Source of the DNA: Portunus trituberculatus
Taxonomy: Eukaryota; Arthropoda; Malacostraca; Decapoda; Portunidae
Assembly (NCBI RefSeq): GCF_017591435.1
Contig: NC_059256.1
Location: forward strand, 216,374 to 280,373
DNA length: 64,000 bases
Reading direction: 5' to 3'
Translations under genes and position numbers: made by a program
The notes under the pieces: generated by a model
Told to the model about the DNA's origin: nothing
The model's database searches: none
The model's input: only the letters and a program-made list of their open reading frames with translations
Shown here: positions 54,529-64,000 of the stretch, in pieces
Layout: each line of letters begins with the position of its first letter
How positions within the stretch are numbered: position 1 is the stretch's first letter

Positions 54529-57305
54529 CCTCAATAAAAGAACCGATTAAAACCCCACGAGAATTACTAGCAGCTTCATCCCACAATGGGTGACGGCCGT
54601 TAAAATCTCCCTACAAGAGGAAAGGCGGAGTCAGCTGACGCACCAGGCCGTCAAGCTCACCCCTGGAGACAGGAACCCGAGGAGGGAGATATAAAGTGCA
54701 AATAGTGTAGGATCGTCCCATAAAAACCTTAACATCAATCACCTGAAAGGGAGAGTTGAGTTCCAAAGGCACAACAGGTATGTCTTCACGGACTAGGATA
54801 GCTGTGCCACCGTGGTACCACGGCCCTGGTCAGGGAAAGGAGTGCTAAAAAAGTCACGATAGCCAGGAGGACTAGAATAAGTACTATCACCTAGCATAGT
54901 CTCTTGTAAAGCTACACAGGCTGGAGAGAACTCCGACAATAAAGCTCGGAATTCCCCCCACGAGGCGAGAAGGCCTCTACAGTTCCACTGTAGAAGCTTG
55001 AAGATAACTATTTAGGTGCAGTGGACGGGCGACCCTTTTGAATGGGCTGCCCGTGACTCGCCTGACTTGAAATAATCAACCGACGAAAAGACACGGGGAG
55101 TTGAGATGTACCGGGTCGTTGGACAGCAGCCTTTCGGGTCTACCGGTGAGTGATGCGAACCGTCATCACTCCTACTGGTCAACGGAAGACGAGGGTCAGG
55201 ATGGACTGATAGAGTGGGTCCACGAGGGACCACTGTGACAATATCATCGGACGTCTCCATGCAAAGACCGTCCTCATCACAAGAAGCCCGATCTGAGACA
55301 GAGTGTGTCACAGGAGGCTGAACAGAAACTACTGAAGCTACCTTAGTAGAGCGGTCCCTGGAGGACTCACGATTATGTGCACCGGGAGAAACCTTAGACT
55401 GCTTAGGCTGAGCTAAATCTAACGACTCCGGTGCCGTTTGGTCATGCTATTCAAAAGCTTAGGAGATGCAGGAGGCAAATGGACATCCACTACATGGGTT
55501 AGTTTGCAGGTGACTCAAATGAGTCATAAGTCAGAAGGGCAAACCTATTGGCCAAGTGAACAGGACCATCCACCCTAATAGAACAAGAGGTTGCAGAAGG
55601 GGTTGTCTTTGGACCGGCAGACTCAACTAAAGTTCGTGCAGCCAATGAAGCATAAGATGTCGCACGGCGTTCTGGCGGTACAGGAGTTCACGGCGGGCGC
55701 TACCGAGGCTGATGAACTGAGTGTTAGCAAGCTGTAGAATGTCCTGCTCCAGGCGATACCTAGGGCATTACCTGGAACGTACCTGATGAGCATCACGGCA
55801 ATGGAAACAATAAGCTGCAGCATTGCAATGCTCCTTAGTATGCGAGTCGAGAAGCTTCCTTACACGTACTTTTGCCGTGACCGTAGCCATAGCATGAGAA
55901 GCACCGAAGAGGACGAGAAACAAAATGCCTCACCCTAAGATTAATAGGTCCGACATTAACACGGTCAAGGATGGTGGACCCAAAAAAGGTGAGAAGGACC
56001 ATGTTGGAGGAATTCCTCATCTTAGTGACCTTTTGGACAGACTTAAGACACATAGCCAGTATTTCCTCCTCGGGAAATTCATTGAGATCCTGACTGTACA
56101 CACAACCTTTACTGTAATTAAAGGTGGGATGTGCCTTAATAGTCTCAAACATGCTGTCATTAGGGCAGGGGAGATGTTGCAACATCCTTGCCTGCGTGAA
56201 GTCTTTTGCTCGCACGAGCACCCCCTTCCCGTATTTCTTGAGGTTTCCCTCAGGAATTGTGCCGATCTCTTTGGACAAGTACCGGGATGCGTGGATGAAA
56301 TTCACGCACCCATTTCTGTAGTAGGCAAGAAACCAACGTGGAGGCGGGATCTGGCGGACTTCAGGAACTGAATTCTCTGAATGGTTTTAAAAAAGATTTG
56401 GGATGTAGTCCGTCTCACTGTTCGAAATATTGCGAGAATGGAGAAGTTGTCTTAAAACCAGAGCCAGCAAGGGGCAGTGATACTACATGTTTTACTGCCA
56501 AACGGGCTTTGTCACATGAAAGAAAAGTCACATAGCAGCGGTTAGATGGAAAATCCTTATCATAAACAAGTCGAATGCGAAGAACCGTACCATACACCTT
56601 GAGAAGTGAGTGCAAGGCATGATAAGAAAATGATGGGTTAACATTTACCATCACAAGGGAGTCATATGCAGCAGAAATACATTCCTCAGAAGAACTCCCT
56701 GAACAGGAGAGCGCTGGCTGCTGTGGACGGGGTACCTCTTCCCCATGCGGACCAGTTGTTTTAAAAACAGGCCCTACACGATACGAATGTTTGTCCACGA
56801 CAGAGCTGAGACCCCCCTCCTAAAGCATCCCAGCCTAGACACCCAACCATCCAGCACAGGACGGCCTCTACTGGGCGATCCCTCCAGCGGGTGGTTTCGC
56901 TGGTCCACTGACATCCTACGTAGGAACCATTTAGTTTGGCCCCTCACTGGCGACCTTACTAGCATGGATAGCCCTCTCCCCCTCGAAAGGGCAGAGCAGG
57001 GGTCTAAGCCCCCTCTAGCCTAGCTCGTCAGGTCACAGGGACACGCAAGTCCATCCACCACTACAAGGCGGTTCCCATCTGGTGGGGGTTGAGGAGCGCG
57101 GTCCGGGCGGCTCGGGTTTCCGGGGCGTTCCAGAACCCTCTAAGAAACTCAGCCCTGTCCATCCGGGTGGCAGACATTAGTGGAGCAGCAGTCTTCTCCA
57201 CGGTATTGTGGCTGGCTGGTGGCACCAAACAGTATTCACCCTGCTGGCTGGGCCACACCAGCAGGGCTACAGACTTCTGAAGAGGCTTAGGAATAGCAGG
57301 TGAGC
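54529..57305 (-). pseudogene. I-group LINE copy C: ORF1 and part of the endonuclease
   Basis: Parallel to copy D, the minus strand carries a 5' region (57305-56800), ORF1 with the RRM-like piece (VNVNPSFSYHALHSLLKVYGTVLRIRLVYDK) at 56660-56560, ASRYLSKEIGTIPEGNLKKYGKG near 56250, and the CCHC motif CFSCYGYGHGKSTC near 55890. The Ser/Pro-rich tail ends near 55020. An endonuclease start follows and is cut at 54529, directly against the 5' end of copy D. RT, RNase H and 3' tail are absent. Confidence 0.85.
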
Positions 57306-57307
57306 GG

Positions 57308-60300
57308 GTGGATGAATGGATGGATTTTGAATCAGGCGCCGCAACGGCTAAGGTCAATTGGCGCCGGTTCAATAATTTAAAATGACAATAATTAAAAAAA
57401 AAACTGTTTTAGTTAAAAACAATACAGTATCTAAAACAAAAAAGAATACAATAAAACTAAATAAAATATTAAAATGCATATACTAAAATAAGAATAAAAT
57501 TCAGAGCTTTGGGAGAAGGCCTGCTTCTCGCAGATACCTAAAAACGTCATGGTCCTGGGCCAGACAATCTGGTCCAAGGACCTTTGAGATATAATAGACA
57601 CCGCTATCTCTACCGCGACAGCGGTAGAGGTAGCGGTGTCTTAACTCGATCAAACTAGGGCACTCTACCAACAGGTGCCGCACGGGGAGCGGCACCAAGC
57701 AATCATCACAGTACTAGGTTGAGTAGATCTCACAACCAGCTTTGGAAGGATTAATGTACGGTGAAGCAGCAGCAACGTGTCCCTATCCGCACCCCAAGAG
57801 GTGTGACTTAAAACCGAAGAAGGGATAATGCCTGCCGACAAGACAGCTTAAGAGAACGGAAATAGGAACCCCGGTGAGACGGTTGTCAAACAAAAGGCCA
57901 AGATATCGAGTCGCCTCCACGCATGAGAGGCGTCTATTGGCGAGGTATAAATCCGGGTCTGGATGGACACCACGGTTGCGACAAAAATGTATGGCTACGG
58001 TCTTCGAGGTGGAGAATCGAAAACCGTTCATGTTTGCCCAACTGGACACCCTATTGATCGCCAGTTGGAGCTTGCGCTCAATCAGTGACATCCTAGCAGC
58101 AGCAAAAAAAAATACATAAATCATCAACATATAAGGAGCTGTGAATGCCATCTGGGAGAGTATCAATAACACCATTTATGGCGACTGCGAATAATGTAAC
58201 ACTAAGAATACTTCCCTGTGGAACGCCATCATTTAGAGCAGTAGCCTCAGAGAGAACACTCCCCAATCGAACCCGTAAAAAACGTCTGGATAAAAACTCT
58301 TGGATAAAAAGAGGAAGGTGGCCACGAACGCCAAAGACCGTAAAATGCCATGACACCAACCAAGCCGTGTCGTAGGCCTTCTCCAGTTAAAAAAAAAAAG
58401 ACTGTTAATTGATGGTGGTGATTAGCGAAGGCCTCACAAATGGAAGACTCTAGGGATAAAAGAGCATCAGTAGTAGACCTCATCTTTCAGAAGCCGTACT
58501 ATACCGATGACAAGTACTTCCCCCTCTCCAAGTACCACATGAGTCTTACATTTACCATCTTTTCTAAAACTTTACAAATACAGGATGTCAAAGATATAGG
58601 ACGGTAGATCGTAGCCTGGAGATGATCTTTCCCAGGCTTCGTAAATGGGACAACCACTGCCACAACCCAAGAAGATGGAAAATCATCGATATGCCAAATC
58701 ATATTATAAAGATTTAATAAAAAATTAAAAGCACGGTCAGACATGTGAAGCAAAAAGGCATAAAAAATGTCGTCTGGACCAGAAGAGTCGCGAAGAGGTT
58801 GGCGACAGTCCTAGGGTCTGCCACCGTCCGCCCAGCAGACAACAAAACTGGTGGAGGAGGAGCAGAATACTTCCCTGCAATTCGGTGGACTTTGTTGAAG
58901 ACATCCATAAGAGGGGTGCGGACGTTTATGGAAGAGACATAGACTTTCCACGAGGCTCTTTGTGCTTCGTTCAAAACGCAGCGGGGCCGAGCTCGGCAGC
59001 GCCAAAAAGCTTCCAGGCATTCCCCACGATGTCGCCGGAGAAGAGAGAAAGCTGTCCGTTTCTCTTTCACCGCTTCAGTGCATGCTGCATTCCACCAAGG
59101 AACGGGACGTTTAGTAAAGCGACCTGACGTCCTAGGGATTGTCTGAAGCGCTACTGAAAGTAAAATATCGGTAAAATAATCAACAGCCTCAGCACAAGTA
59201 GAAGCCAACGGACGGATAAAAGAGCTAAGGTCTGTAAAACGAGGCCAATCTGCCTTGTCTAAAACCCAGCGTGGGGGCCGGGACTGTGGCTCAGAGTTCA
59301 CAGATTGTAATAAAATCGGAAAGTGGTCACTACCCTGTAAATGCGGTAGAACCCGCCAATTAAAATCAAGGAAAGAATTAGATGTACACAGATAAAGATC
59401 GATAGCTGTAAAAGTCCCAGTAGGAATGTGGAAATGTGTAACATCCCCAGAATTTAAAACCTTCAGTCCCTCATTCTCAATAAAAGAACTGATTAAAACC
59501 CCACGAGGATTACTAGCACCTTCATCTCACAACGGGTGACGGTCGTTAAAATCTCCCAACAAAAGAAAAGGCTGAGTCAGCTGACGCACCAGGCCGTCAA
59601 GCTCACCTCTGGATACAGGAAGCCGAAGAGGGAGATATAAACTGCAAATGGTGTACAGTCGTCCCATAAAGACCTTAACAGCAACCACCTGAAGGGAAGA
59701 GTTAAGTTGTAACGGGGTAACAGATATATCCTGACGAACTAGAATAGCTGTGCCACCGTGGTAGCCTTGGTCAGGGAATGTTAAAAAAAGGCATGATAGC
59801 CAGGAGGACTAGAATAAGTACTATCACCTTGTAGAGCTACACAGGCTGAAGAGAACTCCGACAGCAAAGCTCGGAGTTACCCCCACGAGGCGCGAAGGCC
59901 TCTACAGTTCCACTGTAGAAGCTTGAAGACGACTATTTGGGTACAGTGGACGAGCGAGCCTTTTGAGGCTGCCCGTGACTGACCTGACTAGAAATAATCA
60001 AACGACGAGAAGACATCGGGAGTTGAGATGTGCAGGGTTGTTAGACCGCAGCCTTTCGGCCTATCGGTGGGTGATGCGAACCATCATCACTTCTACCGGT
60101 CCTCGGAGGACGAGGATCAGGCAGGACTGCACTTTCCGATACAGTGAGTCCAAGAGGGATGGATGTGACAATATCATCGGACATCTCCATGTTAAGACTA
60201 TCCTCATCACAAGAAGCCCGATCTGAGACGGAGGGCATCACAGTAGGCTGGAAAGAAACAACTGGAGCTACCATTTCAGAGCGGTCCCTGGAGGACCCAC

Positions 60301-60660
60301 GGTCACGTGCACCGGGAGAAACCTTAGATTGTTTAGGCTGAGCTAAATCGATCGACTCTGCAGAGCCGTGGTGGCGTTTGGTCAGGCCCTTCAAAGGCTT
60401 AGGAGATACAGGTGGCAAATGGACATCTACTATATGGGTGACTTTGGTCAAATCCGTATTATTCTCGTCGCTTTTTGCAGGTGACTCAACTGAGTCGTCG
60501 AACAAAAGGGCAAACCTATTAGTCAGATGAACAGGACCACCCGCCCCAACAGAGCGAGAGGTAGCAGGAGTTGTCTTCGGACCGGCAGACTCGATTGAAG
60601 AGCGAGCGGCCAAAGAAGCATAAGATGTCGCACCAGTACCGTCTTTCCAGCGGTACAGGA
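57308..60660 (-). pseudogene. I-group LINE copy B: truncated ORF1, endonuclease, RT, 3' end
   Basis: The 5' end lies in the middle of ORF1 at about 60660 (YRWKDGTGATSYASLAARSS on the minus strand). Endonuclease follows with a mutated GDFN region (59540) and the linker RPPRWVLDKADWPRFTDLSSF. RT pieces then appear: GKDHLQATIYRPISLTSC, NDGVPQGSILSVTLF, and YVDDLCIFF at about 58100. RT after the thumb and most of RNase H are deleted; at about 57720 the sequence jumps to the final VRHLLVECPSLIELRHRYLYRC region. It ends with the GGAT-type tail at 57308-57330. Confidence 0.85.
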
Positions 60661-60664
60661 GGGA

Positions 60665-61441
60665 GAGGGGGGGGGGCTTTAAGGTAGGCGCCGCAGCAGC
60701 AGAGGCCATATGGCGCTGCAGCAAAAAAACAAGAAGACCAAAAGGGTTCAAAAGAGTAATTATAAAATAACTAAAAGCAGGTAAAAACGTTAAAATTATA
60801 GATTAACTAAAAAAAAAAAAAAAAACTACAACAAAATTATGTAAAACATTAAGATACATTGAAAATAAAAAATAAAAATCACGGTTTTGGGAGAAGGCCC
60901 GCTTCTCCCAAAAAATTAAAAACATCATGACCCTGGGCCAGGCACTCTGGTCCAAGGACCTTTCAGATATAATAGACACCGGCTATCTCTACCGCGACAG
61001 AGGTAGAGGTAGCGGTGTCGTAACTTGATCAAACTTGGGCACTCTACCAACAGTTGCCGCACGGTGAGGCGCAACAACCAGTCATCACAGTAAGGTCACC
61101 CCTGGAGACAGGAAGCCAAGGAGGGAAATATAAACTCCAAATAGTGTAGGATCACCCCATAAAAACTTAAACGGCAACCACATGAAGGGGAGAGTTGAGT
61201 TGCAAGGGGACAGCAGGTATGTCTTGACGGACAAGGATAGCTGTGCCACCGTGGTGGCCCTGGTCAAGGAAAGGAGTGATAAAAAAAAGGCACGATACCC
61301 AGGAGGACTAGAATAAGTACTATCACAAAGCATAGTCTCTTGTAAAGCTACACAGGCTGGAGAGAACTCCGACAATAAAGCTCGGAGTTCCCCCCACGAG
61401 GCTCGAAGGCCTCTACAGATCCACTGTAGAAGCTTGAACAT
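60665..61441 (-). pseudogene. I-group LINE copy A: endonuclease start fused to 3' end
   Basis: The minus frame 61441-61085 begins MFKLLQWICRGLRASWGELRALLSEFSPACVALQETM, the endonuclease N-terminus, and breaks at about 61100-61085. Directly after, the sequence matches the last part of the element (61084-60900: RHLLVE region, then 3' untranslated sequence with GGCGCC). It ends in a G-rich tail at 60661-60680. Everything between is deleted (the rest of the endonuclease, RT and RNase H). Confidence 0.82.
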
Positions 61442-61452
61442 GACTATACTTA

Positions 61453-61706
61453 TGTTAGTATGTCCTTATGGACTTGCCCGTGCTCCGTTTTCTGTAAAAC
61501 ATTCTATTTATAGAATCAGTTTGGCTGGCTTGAGGTGACGTCACGTCTTCCCCTCAGTTCACGCTCGCCGCCGCCTCAGGCGACACGCTCGCATCCAATC
61601 TCTCGTTTGCTTGGCTGTACCTGTTGTGTCTTGTGATACTATTAATACACGTTAATAATGGACTCAGGTGTATGCATGCTACCCCTGCTTAAGGACAACT
61701 ACCACA
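61453..61706 (+). repeat. Candidate LTR (5' or solo-like)
   Basis: The segment starts TGTTAGTATGTCC and ends ACCACA, and four bases later comes a primer-site-like TGGTAGCAG. It contains a perfect CRE palindrome TGACGTCA (61536-61543). No matching second LTR is visible inside the window, and no gag or pol follows, so this could be a 5' LTR of an element reaching beyond the window or a relic. Boundaries are provisional. Confidence 0.45.
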
Positions 61707-61710
61707 TAAT

Positions 61711-61728
61711 TGGTAGCAGCGGTGAAGG
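61711..61728 (+). promoter_or_regulatory. Candidate primer binding site (initiator-Met type)
   Basis: TGGTAGCAGCGGTGAAGG begins with nine bases complementary to the 3' end of eukaryotic initiator tRNA-Met (CTGCTACCA), a primer used by several LTR elements. The match beyond nine bases is poor. Confidence 0.45.
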
Positions 61729-61796
61729 ACCAGGAGGAGACGAGTGTGCCGGGTGACGCCGTGGTGTGGAGGTGATGTTCGTTGTGCTAATGGCTG

Positions 61797-62080
61797 CTGT
61801 CTCTGCCTGCTGTTTTACGTAGGCTTATCAACGATTGGATCTTCCTACAGCTACGGGACTGTCAGCTTTCTTGCTGTATTGTGCCTTGCTGTCTCCAGCC
61901 TCCTGCAGCTCTCCTCTCCTGTATTTGGCCTGCCACTGCCTGTTGTCTTATGTAGGCTTATCGATGCTTGGATCTTCCTACCTGCAGCTTCGGTTCGCAA
62001 GTTTCTGGCTGCAGCTCCCCCCTGCTGACTGCCTGATAGACTGCTGTGCTCTTACGTAGTCTTGGGAAGCCACGTGCACC
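61797..62080 (+). repeat. Imperfect ~130-bp repeats in leader
   Basis: TAGGCTTATC...TTGGATCTTCCTAC occurs at about 61819-61847 and again at 61953-61981, 134 bp apart. A third, shorter match (CTTACGTAGTCTTGG) is at about 62051. The frames across it are not supported as genes. Confidence 0.65.
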
Positions 62081-62465
62081 TTCCTGCTACGCAGCAAGCC
62101 GCCACACATTCCTTCGCTCTCTCGTGAGCTGTGCTTCAAGTCGCCACTGTCAGCCCCACCGCCACCCCTCCAGCTTCTGGCGTCTTTTGTATAACATATA
62201 TTTTGTGTTTTGCTGCGAGTTTTTAGGCGATTACAGTGTGTTTTCCCGCCAAGTTCCGTCCTGGCGTGCCATATTATGCTTCTCAGCTTCTCCACACCTC
62301 AACTGACGCCCCTTCTACACAGATACGCTGGGTTAATTCATTCAGGGTGAGTCAGTGAGTTTATCTTGTGGTGTTTCTTGTGTTTATTGTGCTTTTTCTC
62401 GCCTTGGCGCCATAATTCCGGCGTCCCCTATGTTCTCTTAATGTTTGAGTGTTTCAGCTTCTCCC

Positions 62466-62590
62466 ATTGGCTGTGAGACGCTGCTACTTGTATCCTGTGT
62501 TTTGATTGGCTCCCGTCTGGCCGCCATCTTGATATTTTCCCGGGCTCTTCGGTGATTGGGTTCCGGCACCTTGCCCTTGTCTCTGATTGG
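62466..62590. promoter_or_regulatory. Cluster of ATTGG (inverted CCAAT) motifs and a YY1-like site
   Basis: Four ATTGG pentamers lie at 62466-62470, 62505-62509, 62555-62559 and 62586-62590, three of them as GATTGG or CATTGGCT. GGCCGCCATCTTG at 62519-62531 matches the usual YY1 motif. Such spacing is typical of CCAAT-box promoters bound by NF-Y, but no transcript start or gene could be placed. It may belong to the candidate LTR element leader or to a host promoter. Confidence 0.45.
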
Positions 62591-62639
62591 CTGTCACAGC
62601 CGCGAATGCTTTAAATGTCTGTTTGTAGCCTAGTACCAT

Positions 62640-63690
62640 ATGTTTTTTTCCTGTGTGTAGGCCTGCTTTTTTATTGTATTAGCTTTGCAGCATCATAAGC
62701 TCAATTATTGCTACCGTGTTATCTACAAGTGCAACAGTGTTTTTTTGTGCATTGTTTATTTTATTTACTGTGTCTCTCGCTCCTTCAGAGTGACCTTGAA
62801 ATTTTTCTCTGTTTCTTGCTTTCTTCTATTGCTTTCTGCTTATACTTTTCTCTCTACCCACGCTGTTGGCTAGTTATTTTATTTTCAGTATATTATTTTT
62901 CTTACACCGTACCTATAATTATTTTCCTGTGTATTTTTTTCCCGTTGATTTTTTTTCCATTTCTATGTGTGATTTTCATTATATTTTTGCATGTTCTTGC
63001 CTGGATTTTCATCGCAGACTGAGACTGCTACTGCTTCTAATTATGAAATGTGTGTCTGTGATGTGTTTTCATTGCTGCTGATATTCCAGCCAGTGTATGG
63101 TGTATGGTAATGTTCCATTGAATGCTTATTGAGTGTTTTTCAGTGTAACCACTCCAGTGATTTTTTTTTTCTTAGTATCATGCTTGATTTGCATCTTGTC
63201 TCAGGTGTTATATTTATTTTTATAATTGTATCATCTTTATTTTTTTTTTATTCAGTATTGAAGTCACTGCCTGAAGTTTTCTCAGCAGTACTTCCATGTA
63301 CTTTTGATAGCAATTGCAATGCCTGGTGTATTATGAAAAAACTAATATTTTTGCCCGTCCTAGCTTGACTGTGTTGTGCCTTATTACTCCACTTGTGCTA
63401 CGAGATGTATTTATTTTTGCGTGATGTACGATAGTTTAGTATCAGGCAGTGAGGGTGAGGAAGACGCTACTCCCTCAGTACCAATCGATACAGCCTTAGG
63501 GAGTGCGCGTGCGTGCAGCCTACCTGTTGATCGTATTTTACACGTGTTGGGTTCCGAAATTGTGACAATGCCACGTTTAAGGCCATGATGTAACATGGCC
63601 TGAAACTATCTAAACAGCCACTACCAGCCTCCAAGCAGTTGTCAAGGGATTATGTAAGTACATATCTGAGTTTGGTACATATTGGAGTGA
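62640..63690. other. T-rich unassigned sequence
   Basis: Several Phe/Leu/Ile-rich frames of 60-104 codons occur (for example 62708-63022), reflecting base composition. A 70-codon plus frame at 63376-63588 contains YDSLVSGSEGEEDATPSVP, which might begin a gag-like or host protein, but nothing supports this further. Confidence 0.4.
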
Positions 63691-63692
63691 GT

Positions 63693-63815
63693 TTTTTTTT
63701 TTTTATACCATGTGGGCTTTTCACAGAAATTTATGGGCTAAAGGGGATACTTTTTAGGGTACCTCCTATCTTAAAGCCCACCTGCTAGGAAACCGTTGCC
63801 CCGAGTGAGGAAGCG
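63693..63815 (-). mobile_element. tRNA-derived SINE (type S3), 5'-truncated
   Basis: Reverse-complemented, the body (CTCACTCGGGGCAACGG, TAGCAGGTGGGCTTTAAG, AGTATCCCCTTTAGCCCAT) matches the copies at 3.4 and 4.1 kb and ends in an A tail (T run at 63691-63702). Both promoter boxes are missing. Confidence 0.78.
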
Positions 63816-64000
63816 AGTTATGTGGGGGTTTTGAAGATGTTCACAGAAAAATGCTTTTTCTCGACTTTCAGTTTTTCAGCATATACTGTTGAATAACTTT
63901 TTCAGTAATTGGTCAATTTCAAAAATTTTTGCAGCAAAATGATCAACAACCTCATCTTAACAAATGCCAGCATGATAATGCATGAACTCACTCAAATCAA
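63816..64000. other. Unassigned sequence to window end
   Basis: Nothing recognised. Confidence 0.4.

Noticed and set aside
62708..63368. Membrane protein gene
   Set aside because: The hydrophobic frames reflect T-rich composition, overlap each other in different frames and have no recognisable family.

Overview
The window looks like intergenic DNA from a repeat-rich animal genome, most likely a decapod crustacean. That is inference from style: very long (TA)n arrays, abundant (CT)n, (GA)n and (AC)n tracts, tRNA-headed SINEs, and LINE, Ty3/gypsy, Penelope and hAT elements resembling those common in crabs and shrimps. I found no convincing host protein-coding gene, rRNA or tRNA gene. Almost every long reading frame is either transposable-element coding sequence or a translation of a simple repeat (runs of Ile-Tyr, Arg-Glu, Leu or Asn).

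Layout. 0-5.9 kb: simple repeats, three related or distinct tRNA-derived SINE types, and a 662-bp hAT-type element sitting inside a SINE. 5.97-11.63 kb: a nearly intact Ty3/gypsy element (here Ty3-A) with LTRs, primer binding site, gag, pol and GATAT target duplications. 12.0-19.6 kb: three blocks of (TA)n, together about 2.4 kb, separated by an autonomous-type hAT transposon (13.21-16.75 kb) and a 5'-truncated Penelope-like element with a GIY-YIG endonuclease flanked by ~250-bp inverted repeats (17.23-18.82 kb). 19.6-26.6 kb: a decayed non-LTR element split by a second Ty3/gypsy element (Ty3-B) with ATTAC target duplications. 27.5-31.8 kb: LINE, SINE, Ty3 and hAT remnants. 31.8-37.7 kb: microsatellites, a 547-bp terminal-inverted-repeat element, and unassigned sequence. 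37.7-45.0 kb: a ~0.98-kb inverted duplication of a LINE fragment enclosing (TA)n, an EN-RT LINE and a truncated Tc1/mariner element. 46.8-61.4 kb: a same-orientation (minus) cluster of about five broken copies of one I-group LINE (RRM/CCHC ORF1, endonuclease, RT, RNase H), one of them hosting another LINE. 61.45-62.6 kb: a candidate LTR with an initiator-Met-type primer site, a repeat-bearing leader and a cluster of CCAAT/YY1-like motifs. 62.6-64 kb: T-rich sequence and another SINE.

The elements do not form a pathway. They form a nested record of insertions: hAT into SINE, Ty3-B into LINE, hAT and Penelope into (TA)n, Tc1 beside (TA)n, LINE into LINE. Most reading frames are broken, so present activity is doubtful. 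Ty3-A is the youngest-looking, with LTRs that differ by one substitution and one 19-bp indel. Coordinates of decayed elements are approximate because all similarity was judged by eye.
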